Source of the DNA: Cyclina sinensis
Taxonomy: Eukaryota > Mollusca > Bivalvia > Venerida > Veneridae
Assembly (NCBI GenBank): GCA_012932295.1
Contig: JAAONU010000009.1
Span: forward strand, 8,101,535 to 8,165,534
Reading direction: 5' to 3'
DNA length: 64,000 nucleotides
Part shown: positions 1 through 12,002 of the stretch, piece after piece
How positions within the stretch are numbered: position 1 is the first letter of the stretch
How the letters are laid out: the number at the start of each line of letters is the position of its first letter
Notes under the pieces: generated by a model
The model's input: only the letters and a program-made list of their open reading frames with translations
Databases searched by the model: none
What the model was told of the DNA's origin: nothing
Program-made: the position numbers and the translations under genes

Positions 1-2060
1 TCAACACCGAGGACGACACAAAAAAGAGACTGACTCTTATTTCCATAGAGAGGCATTATTATCACAATTTACTATAAAAATAATAATTTAGATAAAAATT
101 TATCACATGAAAAATAACTATCACAGAAAAACATCTAATGTTAGATAAAGTCAATATTTAAAGCTGCGTCTGATTGCACTGAAATAAGTACTAAATATAA
201 CTTGCAGGTCAGGTTAAAAAATATAATGATACTATTCAACTTATAAAATAAAATAAAGGTAAGACAGTTCCTATACCGAAACAGTAATATTACTATTGCA
301 GATACAATATAAACTCTACATAAAATTAGGATAATGTTGTAAAAATTAGATAATATTATAAAAATCAAGATAACGAATCAAGCATATAATTTCGTACTGC
401 AGATTTGAAAACAGGCAGCTTGGTGGTATGTGCTATGGTAGAAGGTAACTTATTCCATAGAGAACACCCTAAAAAACTGAAAGACCTTGTCCCAAAACCT
501 TTGACCTTAGGAATAACATAAGCACCTTTTTCACCTGACCTTGTCCTATAGGTATGAACTGAATCTTGAGGGACAAAATGCTCACCCATATAGTCTGGAG
601 ATAAGCCATGCTTAACCTTGAATACATGACAAAGAATGATCTGGTCTACACGCTTGCCAACTGGTAGCCAGTTAAGATAGCAAAAATGTTCTGGACCAGG
701 CATAATCAAAGTGACATTGGAAAAGAGACATGACAAGAAGTTTCTTAGAGTGCTGGGTAAGGTAACCTTTTTTGTGATACAGATATTTTAACCTAGCATT
801 AGCCTTTTGTAATACCGACCGAGCCATGGTATCAAAAGATAATGTTTGATCAATAGTGGCACCAAGATATGTGACAGAAGATGTACTTTTAATATTTGAG
901 CCATTGCAAGAAATATCAAGACTGGAATTTGACCTTAGCCTGTGTCTAGAACCAAATAAAATTGACTCAGTCTTACCAAGATGGAGAGACAGCTTATTAT
1001 CAACCAACCATTGACTGAACAGTTGTAGATCCTCTTTCAGAGCTGATTCTACAACTAATTTTGATTAACCGGATGCAACAATACCAGAATCATCATCATA
1101 TAACGAAAGTTTATTTTTGACCACGGACGACATGTCGTTGATATAGGTAAGGAACAAAAGAGGACCTAAGATTGACCCTTGTGGTACACCACAAGTTACA
1201 GGAGCAGTTGATGAATGTGTCCGTGAAACATCCACAAGCTGCTGCCTATCTGAAAGGTATGAAGAAAACCAACGCAAAATATCTTCACCAAGGCCAGCTG
1301 AACGAATCTTCATAAGAAGAATGGAGTGGTCTACTGTGTCGAAGGCTTTTTGGAGATCCAGAAGTACCATCCCTACAATGTGACCTTTATCCATCTCCAT
1401 TCTAATAAAATCGGTAAGATGAATTAAACATGTATCAGTTGAAAACCCGCTCCTAAAGCCCGACTGAAATTTGTACAATAATTTGTTGACCTTAAAATAG
1501 GATTCGACCTGATCATGGACAACCCTTTCAAAAATCTTGGAAATAATGCTCAAAATTGAGACAGGACGATAGTTACCTACTGACGTTTTGTCATTCTTCT
1601 TGAACACAGGGACAATTCTAGCGGATTTGAGGTCATCAGGAACAGAACCTTGAATAAGAGATAAATTAATGACATGTGCAAGAGGTTGAGCAATTATAGA
1701 AGAACCATCTTTAACAAAACGAGAGGGAATACCATCCATTTTAGCCTGTAGCCTTATTAGAACTAAATTTATTTAAATGTTTTAAGACCTGTTTCTCTGA
1801 CACTAATGAAAAAGAAAAACTGTTGGGAGACACACCTAGGTTTTTATAGAATAATTTAACAAATGACTCACCAAACTTATTAAAACAAGCAGGCAGTTTT
1901 TCAACAAGTTTTGATGCAACTGTAGTATAAAAACTATTATAAGAATCTGCAATTTTTTCTTTCTCAAAACAAATAGTTCCATCAATATTAAGACAAATAT
2001 TACTACTTTTAGAAGTTATACCCTTTTTAGATGGCAAACCCAGATTTTTCAAAATTGACT
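1..2060 (-). mobile_element. Degenerate LINE (non-LTR retrotransposon), CR1/Jockey/L2-like
   Basis: A 5'-truncated LINE copy read on the minus strand. Its upstream edge is close to 2060, where AGGTCA repeat DNA begins. The ORF2 reverse-transcriptase region runs from about 2052 down to 365. Below 365 is an AT-rich stretch without coding signal, probably the 3' untranslated part, continuing to the window edge, so the true 3' end is not seen. The clade call (CR1/Jockey/L2 group) rests on the general RT motif pattern only. The copy is inactive because its ORF is split into several frames. Confidence 0.8.
365..2052 (-). pseudogene. LINE ORF2 reverse transcriptase, broken
   Basis: Four open pieces make up the decayed ORF2 in order. 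Piece 1741-2052 is the linker before the RT domain and ends in SSNKATG. Piece 1065-1739 is the RT core, with VGNYRPVSILSIISKIFER, LLDLQKAFDTVDHSIL and GVPQGSILGPLLFL. Piece 672-1007 follows the palm and includes KLSLHLGKTESILFGS. Piece 365-736 is the C-terminal region, with LWNKLP. The catalytic box near 1095 reads YDDD where this family normally has YADD. Frameshifts occur near 1740, between 1065 and 1007, and near 700-736. There is no endonuclease domain, as expected for 5' truncation. It cannot make an active enzyme. Confidence 0.85.
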
Positions 2061-3030
2061 GTAAAGGTCATTTAAAGGTCAAGGTCATATCTGAAAGAAT
2101 CAAAATGTCAGATTTGTCATAAGTGTTTTTTTGTCCAAGTATGAATCAAATCCATAAATAAATGACAACGTTATGACAATTTTAGCAAAATTCAATAATC
2201 TGACCTTGATGGTTAAAGTCATTTTAAGGTCATGGTCAAATCTGAGTTATTCAACATGTTGGTTTTGTCATAAGTGTTGTTTTGTCCAAGTATAAATCAA
2301 ATCCAACCATAAATACTAAAGATATTGACAATTTTAGCAAAATTTAATAATTTGACCTTTAAGGTGAAGGTCAAGTTGAGTCTGGTTGTCTTGAAAATCT
2401 TGTCCAAAGGGTTGTTGTGTCCAAGTATGAAGACAATCCACCTATCAATAATTAAGTTATGGCCAATTTTAGCAAAATTCAATTATTTACCTTGAAGGTG
2501 AAGGTCATTTATGAGTCAAGGTCAAGTTTATTCTGGTCTACTTGAAGATCTTGTCCAAAGGGTTGTTGTGCCCAAGCATGAAGAGAATCCACCTATTAAT
2601 AATTAAGTTATGGCCAATTTTAGCAAAATTCAATATTTTGACCTTGAAGGTGAAGGTCACTTAAGAGTCAAGGTCAAGTTTAGTCTAGTCTACTTGAAGG
2701 TCTTGTCCAAAGGGTTGTTGTGTCAAAGCATGAAGAGAATCCACCTATTTATAATAAAGTTATGGCCAATTTTAGCAAAATTCAATATTTTGACCTTGAA
2801 TTTGAAGGTCACTTAAGAGTCAAGGTCAAGTTTAGTCTAGTCTACTTGAAGGTCTTGTCCAAAGGGTCGTTGTGTCCAAGTATGAAGATAATTCATCGAG
2901 GAATGAAAAAATTATGATCAATGTTAAAGTTTTCGGACGGGAACGGGAACAGCTACGGCAACGGCAACAACACCATGGCTATAGCAATAACTCGATTTAA
3001 AAAAAAAAAAGTCGAGCTAAAAACAAAAGT
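2061..3030 (+). repeat. AGGTCA-rich ~155-bp tandem repeat array with 3' hairpin
   Basis: About five to six diverged units follow each other. Each unit contains a GTTATGGCCAATTTTAGCAA block, a TTTGACCTTGAAGGTGAAGG block and a TTGTCCAAAGGGTTGTTGTG block. The last unit runs into a C/G-rich TTCGGACGGGAACGG segment, then a stem CTCGA...TCGAG (2991-3016) around an A-rich loop, followed by CTAAAAA. The same unit family forms the array at 22.4-23.98 kb, and a similar hairpin stands at 25.75 kb. The small open frames here are artefacts of the repeat. It looks like a non-autonomous, possibly Helitron-like mollusc element; that class is an inference. Confidence 0.75.
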
Positions 3031-3904
3031 TTTTTTTTACTTAATGAAGGCAATCCAATGACGTTTGATGGCTATGGGTCAACTGGTACTCCAGTTATTG
3101 AACAGAAACCATTTTCACATTCAAGGTCACTGTGACCTTGACCATTCACAAACTGATCCCAAAACAATAGATTCTTTTTTTCATTGAAAGCGCAATCATA
3201 CTATGAAGCTCGAAGGCTTTGGGTCAAGCAGTACTTCAATTATTGAAAGAACCTATGTTGAAGTTTATGTTGATAACTTTTCCACATAATGAAGTGGGTG
3301 AGGTAAACTGGTACCATGTTTATAACCATATTTTGTTCCTTCTCACTTTCAGCTTTTCATTTGATTTATTTTTTGTCCAGCAGTCAGCAGGTCTTCCTTA
3401 TGTGAATGATTACATACCTTGTAACAGTTGCTTTCATGGTCAGTGTTAAAAAAAGAAAGATTTTATTTCCCTATACCTTAAAAATCCATGAAGTCGCGAG
3501 AGGTATGAAGTGAATACAAGTTTCTTGAAACTCCCATGGAAAAAGGGTCTTGTATGGTCTATATTTTGTCCTAGGATAGTATATTTCTTAATCAAGAGGG
3601 CCATGATGGCCCTAAATGGCTCACCTGCTCAAGTTACAAGTATCATTATTGGTTGTTATGGGTGTTTGTTATTCGCAAGTTTGAGTCAGTTTGCAATAAG
3701 TTTGAAAACTCTGGGTGTAATGGTATTCAAATTTTTGAGGAGAAATAGTTTTACTCTAAAGGTCACTGTGAACTTGACCTTAACGTAGTGATACATTTTT
3801 TTTCCTGAGTAACCAATTATCAATTTTGTTGACCAATACTCAGATTTTCGATCCAGTACTCGATTAACTGGTTTGTCGTAACTTGCCATCCCTACAAAAA
3901 ACAA
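3031..3904. other. Gene-free stretch with degenerate repeat fragments
   Basis: No coding exon was recognised. Fragments of AGGTCA-type repeats occur (AAGGTCACTGTGACCTTGAC near 3120; AAAGGTCACTGTGAACTTGA near 3760). A palindromic GGGCCATGATGGCCC followed by GCTCACCTG lies near 3600, matching the start of another repeat family whose end-like sequence is seen near 27,135. Confidence 0.5.
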
Positions 3905-5340
3905 AGAATTACTAATCTAATCTAATCTAAGCTAAGCTAAATTCTAATCTAATCTAAGCTAATCTAATCTAATCTAATCTATCTTCCTGTTCTGTCAAAC
4001 CCCTTGCGGGGACGTAGACAGTTATCGCATCAAGCCACTAAGAAGTGTTTAAAGTGAAACTAAGAAGACATATATAAAGTATTACATCTAAAAATAGTGC
4101 GAAATGTAGAAGCACTCTGGCATACATGTTTTATGGTGATATATGCTAACAGCCATATTGAACTGGTTTAGTGTGAGCAGTGTGACAACATTAGGGGGTA
4201 GGTTGCTCCAGTGAAAAACTGTTCTTGGGAAGAAGGACAATTTGTAGTAGTCTGTCTGGGCTGGGATTAACCTATAGCACAGCATATGGGCATGTCGGGA
4301 GGCTCTCCCTAATGGGGTGTGATAACCTTCTATGGGGATGGCGACTATATCATTTGGGATTTTATACATCATGGGAGCCTATACAGTCAATATGACAAAG
4401 ATGTAGTTGGCGCCATTTCAGTGTCTATAGCATATTAGTAACACTGGATGTGCATCCAAAGTCAGATTTGAAACAACACACAGTTCTTCTTCAGTCAGAT
4501 TCTATCTGACTGATTTGAGTTTGACTATGGGGGGACCAGACTTCAGAAGCATATTCTAGTTGTGGTCTAACAAGGGTCTTGTATGCCATGCCCTTAAGGG
4601 GTTCAGAGTTGATTTTATATTGCCGTGTAAGGAACCAAGGGTTTGGTTCACCTTTTTAGTTTATCTGTTTATGTGCCTGTCCCATGTGAGGTCATGTCAT
4701 ATTTCCATGCCTAGGTATTTGGCCGAAGTAACCACCTGAATAAAGTAGTTCCATAAAGAGAATAATTAGTTGGTATGGGATGTTTCTTCCTTGTGACGTG
4801 AATTACTTGACAGTTGGATGGGTTGAACTCCATATTCCAATCCAACTCACACTTTTCAAGGGTATTTAAGTCTTTGCAAAGGGTTTCTGACTGTTGACCT
4901 GATGTTAAGGTTAGATATATAGCTGTATCATCACCAAATAGACAAACTTTTGATTGGACGTCCTGTGGGAGGTCATTTATGTACGCAAGAAAGAGAAGGG
5001 GTCAGAGCACTGACCTCTAAGGGACTCCAGAAGTAACCAGTATGGCTTCAGAGGTGGATCCATCTAATACTACAGATTGATTCCTATCATCTATAAAGCT
5101 TTTGAAGCATTTAATAAGTGTTTGACCTCTTATGCCATAGTTACGCATATTTAGTAGAAGTTTTCCATGGCTCACCTTATCAAAAGCTTTACTAAAATCT
5201 AAGAGGATGAGCTCTACTTGTTTCTTGCTACAGACTGATACAAGAAGGTCATTAACTTAAAGATTATAAGTTGAATCACACAGGATCTTTTTTCACGAAA
5301 ACCATGTTTAAGATGGTATAGAATGCCAGAGACAGAGAGT
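3905..5340 (-). mobile_element. 5'-truncated LINE with (GATTA)n 3' tail
   Basis: A second LINE copy on the minus strand, too damaged for a long frame. The 94-codon frame at 4088-4372 is the typical C-terminal RT tail, with RASRHAHMLCYRL, YYKLSFFPRTVFHWSNLPP. Higher coordinates give broken RT core, including a GVP box near 5030 on the minus strand. The 3' end contains CCCC-GCAA-GGGG (4000-4011), a short stem with a GNRA-type loop, followed by GGTTTGAC and then a (GATTA)n tail at 3905-3980. A related 3' end stands at 29,441-29,505. The 5' truncation is near 5340. Confidence 0.75.
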
Positions 5341-6226
5341 TACTGAAAACAAAACAACAATGTTAATGAAATTCTGACAGTATATCTATAGCTGTATACC
5401 TAGAAATAAATGGTGCCACCAACTCAAAAACAAAAGGAAAATTATGCAACAAAACATATGACTAGTTTCACAGATAATTAGTCACACAAACTGCATTAGA
5501 ACGGACACAAAGAAGCCATTCAGAAGAACAACATTAATTAGTTTTTCTTACTTACGTAGTGCCTAACGTAACCTGTTCTTTGACAGTGACTATCTTCTTC
5601 AAAGATGCTGAAAATATTGGTTTTCTACTCATAAAGCTGAACTATGTTTAAATTTCTTGGATTCTTGCATTTCAAGTAATTAACTGAAAACCATTGAGAA
5701 CTGGTCCCTGTGAACTTGACAATTGATACAGTGAGGATAAAATCAACAGGATTTATCTAAACATGCCCAACCATCCTGCAAAGAGATCTTGAATGCCCAT
5801 GAAGCAGTTATCAAAGACTTACTGAAGAAAAAGCTCGTTCTAATTTTTTTTAAGCAAGTGCCCCTTTGAGTTTGACCTTCGACCCTGTTGGCTTAAAACG
5901 AAACAAAAAAGTTTATCTACTCATCATGCCATCCTGTACAGTCTGAAGGTCTTAGGAGCAGCTGTACTTATGCCTAACCATCCTGTTACATTTGAAGGTT
6001 CTCTTTGCAGTTGTTCTTCTTTTATTGATTAGAAACCATTTGTGAAGTGTGGGTGCTTAGGAGCTTGACATTTGACTCTGTAATGGCCCAAAACAACTAG
6101 AGCTTGTCACAGTAGTGAAGAATGCCCCAACGCTTTGTATGTAAAAGGGGTCAGTGTTATATTCTTGCATGGAAGTGAAGTGAAAACATGTACAGTTGAA
6201 ATTAAAATGAATATAATACTGCTTAT
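5341..6226. other. Gene-free stretch with degenerate repeats
   Basis: No gene was recognised. Sequence around 5930-6060 (ATCCTG...TTTGAAGGTTCT) resembles 7615-7690, so both sides of the 6.2-6.96 kb DNA transposon belong to one decayed repeat family. The exact last eight bases (6219-6226, CTGCTTAT) are the left target-site duplication of that transposon. Confidence 0.5.
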
Positions 6227-6955
6227 CAGGGCTCTTAAAATTTTGAAATCTCAATCGGTCCGAGACCGAGACCCCCCCCCCCCCCTCCCCGAGACCAAGG
6301 ACCAACAAAAAAAATAGAAACGATTTAAGGGCAAAGAACAATTTGAGTTATGATAGTGTTGACGTCGCGAAAATATGTGTTTTTCAAACCGAAAGTAGAA
6401 TTAGAGCTAATTTTACAACGTCAAACTAGTCACTGATATTTTAAAGTTTCCTTTGTGCTGCAGCTAGCCACTGCAATAACTTCTAAGCCCTTAATGAAAT
6501 TAAGCAGACGACAGTTATCGCCTATTTCGATGCACACTCCTCGCACCGGTTACGTCACTCTTTTCTACTGATCAGCAGTGATCAGGGGAAGTAACCGCTG
6601 TGGGGAGTATGATTACGATGAAATTATATTTCACAGTTTGAGCCGGTCAACTTTAATCGATTGGCCGGCTGCAAATCAAGCACACTTTTACTTGTTTACA
6701 AGTTAATTGGCGATAATTGCCGCGGGCAACAGTGACAGTTTTGTGGTTTTATGATAGCTAGGTGTGAAGTACCGGATTAGCGATCAATTGAGGTTTTGGT
6801 GTGAGATTTTGACTGTTTTTTGAAAAGTTAGACAGATTTTTTTTGTTTTTGGAAATTATCTGGACCGATTTTTTTTGGACTTTTGGACATCGAAATCGGT
6901 CCATAGAGATAAAATTCGGTCAAAACCGGCAAATTTTCGGTTTTCGGGAGCCCTG
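6227..6955. mobile_element. Non-autonomous hAT-type DNA transposon, 729 bp
   Basis: The ends are inverted: CAGGGCTC at 6227-6234 and GAGCCCTG at 6948-6955, extended by imperfect AAAATTTT-containing sequence. The flanks are an exact 8-bp direct repeat, CTGCTTAT, at 6219-6226 and 6956-6963. An 8-bp duplication with CAGGG termini is the hallmark of hAT transposons. No transposase frame is present, so it depends on an autonomous relative. A poly-C run lies at about 6273-6289. Small open frames across the left end are accidental. Confidence 0.88.
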
Positions 6956-6963
6956 CTGCTTAT

Positions 6964-7600
6964 GATGCCACTTTATTTAATGGTATGGTGTTATAGCAAG
7001 TCCCAAAATACCAAGAGGCCAAATAACCTGAACCAGGAAGGTGAATTATATATGGATAGAAATTAAAATCCTTCCACAGATGGAAAATTATGGCCCGGAC
7101 AAGGTCTATAATCAATTATTTTTTAACTTTGACTAGTGACTGTGAGCTTCACCTTTCAGCTATGGACCTGGGTCTTACACTTGACACACTGTCTCATCTA
7201 GATGAATATATCTACTTTAGTATTTTAAAGTTCATTCCATGCATGAAGAAGTTATGGCCCAGACAAGGCCTATCATTATCTTTTAACTTTGACCAGTGAC
7301 TGTGACCGTGACCTGGGTCTTACACGCAACACACCATCTCAACAAGGTGAACTAATATGCCAAGGTATTTCATATCTTTCAATGTATGGAGAAGTTATGC
7401 TCTGGACAAGAAACAGGACAGATGGACGTTCTCACATATGGATACATAAGTGGCTAAGAAGATTTACTGTTACCTACAGTTTTCGTACCCACCTAAGTGT
7501 ATAATTTTGAGCTAGGACAGACAGGCAGGTGGAGGGAGGGACATCAAGATGAATCCAGTATAGCCCCTCAACGCTGTGTGTGGGGATATAATAAGCTCGA
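6964..7600 (+). repeat. ~150-bp tandem repeat element with 3' hairpin
   Basis: Roughly three diverged units carry GAAGTTATGGCCCGGACAAG / GACTGTGACCGTGACCTGGG / GGTCTTACACNNNACACAC-like blocks. They are followed by GGACAGATGGACG, a GACAGACAGGCAGG run and a hairpin-like end around 7559-7590 (TATAGCCCC ... GGGGATATA). Open frames of 60-70 codons inside it share the repeat and are not genes. Confidence 0.65.
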
Positions 7601-8334
7601 ATCTTCTCATCATACACAACCATCCTGTAAAGTTTGAAGGTTCTGGGTGTAATTGTTTTTGAGATATTGATTGGAAACTGTTTTTAAAGTACAGACCTCT
7701 GTGAGCCTGACCTACACTTTGGACCTAAAAGTAATAAGGTTCATCGACTTACAATTCCCAACCTACCTACCAAATTTCAAATCCCTTTATCTATGTATTC
7801 TCAAGCTATTCATTGGAAACAAACTGGTCTACAATCAGACAGACATAACTGCAAAACAATATAGACACTCTTCTTTGAAGTGGAGGGGAGGGGGGCATAA
7901 CAAAAGGCAATCTTGGAAGTCTCTTTAACTAAAAGAGGCTGTCAGATATATGTGCTAATTTTCATCATATCATCAACAGAGATTTTCTTATTTCTAACAT
8001 CCATATCCATCCTAAAATAATGTAGGGTATCAGAAAACTATGACCAAAATTTGAACAACTTAACCAACACTTGAAGATATTGTATTATATTATAAAAAAT
8101 AGAATTTTCAGAAAACCTCTATTACAACATAGTTGTTCCACTGCTATGAAAGGTACTTTCAGCTTTTGATAAGCAGGCTTGTTTTAAATCATCTGGTCAC
8201 CCATTAACAAAAGTTTATGTGTGTAGTGACAGCTAGAGTTGTAACCTTATTTACAGTGTCCTTTGAGCATTATGGGAACTTAACTAAAGTCTTTGAACTA
8301 TACAAGATTGGGTAACCTAGCCCGCGGCCAACTG
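7601..8334. other. Gene-free stretch
   Basis: 7601-7900 is degenerate repeat (CATCCTGTAAAGTTTGAAGG) of the family also seen near 5990. From 7900 to 8334 no exon, RNA gene or repeat was recognised. Confidence 0.4.
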
Positions 8335-10702
8335 CCCTTAGCAAAAAGCAATGCATTGAAAAACCATTTTTCCTACCATTTATTTTTAACCATTGGAAAA
8401 CCATTTAAACACCATTTATAAGATACCATTTTTCTGTCTGTTGTTTTTCATTGATTTACCATTTTTTTAGCGCGAAATATGCAAATGAGATAACCATTTA
8501 AAAACAATTTTTTAAAAATGCTAAATAAAGGGTTCTAAAAATAAACCATTTATTTCTAAAGAAAAAAAATGGTAAAACATCAGTTCTAAAAATAGACCAT
8601 TTATATAAAATGACAAATGAATGGCAAAATAATGGTTCTAAGATTAGACCATTTATATAAAATGGAATATAAATGGTGACAAATGGGGTTCTAATAATAG
8701 ATTATTTAAATAAAAATGGAAAATAAATGGTGAATCAATGGCTATAAAAATAGAGCATTTAAAACAAATGGAAAAAAAAATGCAAAAAAGTGGCTAAAAA
8801 AAAACATGTGGAATTGTGTTGAATACACATGAACCCCCACCCCTCTCCCGCTATGTGCCAAATTGAACAAAATCAAAGCAATAAAGTGGTTAGGCTGGTG
8901 ACAAGCAATTAGCAGACGACTGATGGACAACAGACAAAAAGTGATCTTAAAAGGTCCCCTGGTAACAAAGTGCCAATAAAATTGAAAGCTCAAATCACAA
9001 GGTTTATTAACCCAGACACTTCTGTAAAGTTAACATGTACAAGAAAGGATTTTATGTTTATGGAACAGACTATGATCAACTTAAAAAAAGACAACAGAGT
9101 GTTGTCACATATCTAGATACACAGAAAGAAAGCCAGTTTTTGGTCACATTTATGCATGCTTATCATGTACTAGTTGTCATTATTTACAATTCTCAAGGAA
9201 AACATTACAATTTAAAATATACCATTTAATTAGTACCTCCTTTTTTTATTTGAAATCAGATACAAAGAAAAGGACATGTTTTTCATCATGTAATTGCAAT
9301 TCTGACATGTATGATGGAAATACAAGATCTGAAACTTATTAGATATATAATTTTCTTACTTTTACATATTACTTCCAGTTGAAGCAACATAAATCACTAA
9401 AAAGATAACTGTTTCAGATTTTATGGTAATAATTAACTTATAGTGATTAAACTAACAGATATTTCAACATTTTTATATATATATATATATGATTATGTAA
9501 CCTCGGTCTCTCAAAGTACAATCTTACTTTAAGAACATTTATAACAATAAAGTTTTACCTCAATCATTGATGATGAATCCATTTAACATTTATAGTTTTC
9601 TTTTCAAAGTTTCAGCTGCAGTTTTCTATTTCAGTGATCTGTCTTTCGCAAAACTAAATCCAACATTTTTAAATCCAGCTAACTCCTTATCCTTGCAGAT
9701 AAAATACTCACTGTCTGTTACACATTAATACACTTTCTTAATATTTCTAAACAAAGCTGAAGGCATGCTGAAACTCCTTTTTCCTTTGAAATTAGAAAAT
9801 GGCGCCTTTACAGCTGGGCAGTTTTATTGGTATGATCTTAGCTGAAGTTAGGGGCTGCAGTAGGATCAGCTATTGAAAATTATTGATGAACACTTGTTGC
9901 AAATAAGCCTCAATACCAGACATTACCTGCAGAGGGCCCCTGCAACTGGGAAGGCTTATCAGCATTTTGCAATCAGGATGTTGATTTGAATGACCCTGAT
10001 GCAATTAAGCTTGAAGAATTTAGCCAGGCTAACAGACTTAGATGAAATGTTATATTTACTATATTTTATTCAGCAAATTATTTTCTGTTTATGAAAACAA
10101 TTAAATCAAACCACTTGGTTCTGATCTGATTTGATGTAATTAAAACATATGTAAGGGAATTAAACATTAGTTTTGTTGCCTTTTCGTTAACTAATTTTCT
10201 GCATAAATATTTACCGTCTATGTTGATGTACCTTTTTAGCTGCAATACACGTTTTAATGATAAGGAAAATTTACTGTAACTGCAAGTGTTATATTATACA
10301 TCGGTATAGACTTTGTACTGCTATATATATAGCTGGCCTAATAGAGATTCTGACTATGTGCATATATATAAGCATTATTTATAGTTATTTTTTCTGTGCA
10401 GATAAATGGTCAGCAGCAAAAAATGGTAGATAAATGGTAAATAAATGGTTGGAGTTATGAAATTGACCATTTATTTACCATTTATTGAAAAAATGGTACA
10501 AATTAAGACCATTTAATTAAAAAAATGGCAATTCAATGGTAAATCAATGGTTTAAAATAAATGGTTTATCTGGAAATACTCCAATCTAGGATCAAAACAT
10601 TTTTTTCAAATGGTTTTTCAATGGATTTTTAGCAATAAATGGTACTTAAATGGTGTTTCAATGGATTTTCAATGGAAAAAGACCATTTATTTTTGCTAAG
10701 GG
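8335..10702. mobile_element. 2.37-kb element with inverted ends and AAATGGT/ACCATTTA arms
   Basis: The ends are exact 13-bp inverted repeats, CCCTTAGCAAAAA at 8335-8347 and its complement at 10690-10702. The left arm (to about 8770) and right arm (from about 10400) are packed with short ACCATTTATT / AAATGGT motifs in both directions, so the arms can fold on each other. The centre (8800-10390) is AT-rich with no convincing transposase. A (TA)n run lies near 9473-9492. No clear target duplication was found; the flanks share only TG. It is probably a non-autonomous DNA transposon or foldback element of unassigned superfamily. Confidence 0.7.
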
Positions 10703-10999
10703 TGCATGCAATTTTTGTAGGGACCAATCAGCAGAATTCAAACTTCAAAAACACTGTTGCTGAATAATACTGTTTCTTGTATACAACATTTGTACCTTAA
10801 ATATCTTTTAAACATAAATGTCAATGGTTTCTTCAATAAGAAAATAGCTGAATATATCATATACAGACTATAAACAATGCAATGTTGAGGGCATTCCATG
10901 ACTAATCTTAGTAAGTGGTATAAGATCCCACTATCGTACATGCCATTAGCAAGAATATGTGCTAGCTGTTACGGTGAGAAACACCCATAAAAATCATAC

Positions 11000-11765
11000 C
11001 AGATACTACAAGTTCATCCTTGGATTGTCCCAGCAGGACTGTATTGTGTATAGGTTGGTGGCTCAATATCAACACAGGAAGGTCATCTGAACTGCACAAG
11101 GCAAATGGTGTACCTAAAAATAAAATCATTATTTATTACAACTTGTATCATTTAAAGCACGACTAAAACTCAGTTGAAACTTTCCCAGAAAATCCTGGAG
11201 ACAGGGCAGGAAGTTCAAGTTCAGCATATTACTGCCAACAGTCAATACTGCCTATACTAGGCAGGCAAGTTCTTGCAGCCAACTTATATGATGACTACTC
11301 CCTGGGTTCATACCAGTACTTCTGCCAAAAGTGAGGAATGTGGAATGTCGCTGGAGACTCTCACCTCTAGTGGGATTCGAAACCAGCAACCTGTGGATCG
11401 GGAGTCCAGCGCTCTTACCCCTCAACCATGGTTCCTCGGGAAAAAGCCATACTTAAATTCATTCTCACTTTTTTCTTGATGAATTACAGAAATGAGTTAT
11501 GAGAATAAGGTATAGAACAGAAAAATCTTATACATGTAGAAGTATTTTGTCCAAATGCATGACATACCTTTGTTTTCAATTTCAGAAATGAAATAATACC
11601 TGTAAAGCAGTTACATCTGCCCATGCAATGACTACAGCATATATACCATACAGTAGAACTTAATTTTAAAGGAATAGTTTTAAAAGAATTACAGAAATGT
11701 ACCACTACTTCCTTTCTTGTTTAGAAGATCAACTTTTCTAGACTCGCCAATGTCTTCAGCTTCAC
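11000..11765 (-). CDS. Fragment of an unidentified gene, two phase-matched coding exons
   Basis: Two exons with good splice sites read through in one frame. Exon 11703-11765 (63 nt) has acceptor TTTTACAG and donor G|GTACAT and encodes EAEDIGESRKVDLLNKKGSS. Exon 11000-11113 (114 nt) has acceptor TTTTTAG and donor G|GTATGA and encodes GTPFALCSSDDLPVLILSHQ and a further 18 residues ending KDELVVS. Both exons are phase 1 at both ends, so the junction makes an uninterrupted frame. I do not recognise the family. A SINE (11290-11440) lies in the intron between them. The next exons are not visible: a 2.4-kb transposon starts 300 bp downstream and a BEL element stands 410 bp upstream. Confidence 0.55.
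11290..11440 (-). mobile_element. tRNA-derived SINE (family 4)
   Basis: Read on the minus strand, the sequence begins with a tRNA-like head: ATGGTTGAGGGGTAAGAGCG serves as box A region and GGTTTCGAATCCC as box B. The head is followed by a body with TCCACATTCCTCACTTTTGG and AGTACTGGTATGAACCCAGG. A diverged second copy lies at 48,500-48,780. The head does not fold as a full tRNA, so it is not a tRNA gene. Confidence 0.7.
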
Positions 11766-12002
11766 CTGTAAAACAAAATATATTTAACTAATTACATGTT
11801 CTGTTTATTAAGCTTAATTTCCCCTACCCTCTTTCAAAGGTTTGTAACCTTTCTTTGTATACAGGCTCAGCTACAATTCTGCATCAAAAAACATTCCTTT
11901 ACAAAAATGTTAAACAGTTTCAAATTGTTGTTGTCTCTGCAGAGAAATGGAAAATTAATTCACCTTTGATTTTTGTGCATAAATTGCTATTACTCCTGTA
12001 AC
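11766..12002. other. Short gene-free stretch
   Basis: AT-rich sequence between the unidentified exon and the SINE; nothing was recognised. Confidence 0.35.

Noticed and set aside
6057..6341. Frames across the poly-C tract
   Set aside because: They cross a transposon end and low-complexity DNA on both strands.
9960..10045. Possible plus-strand exon (EGPCNWEGLSAFCNQDVDL)
   Set aside because: The translation looks protein-like after a CTGCAG acceptor, but it lies inside a transposon-like element, runs into a stop without a donor and has no recognised family.
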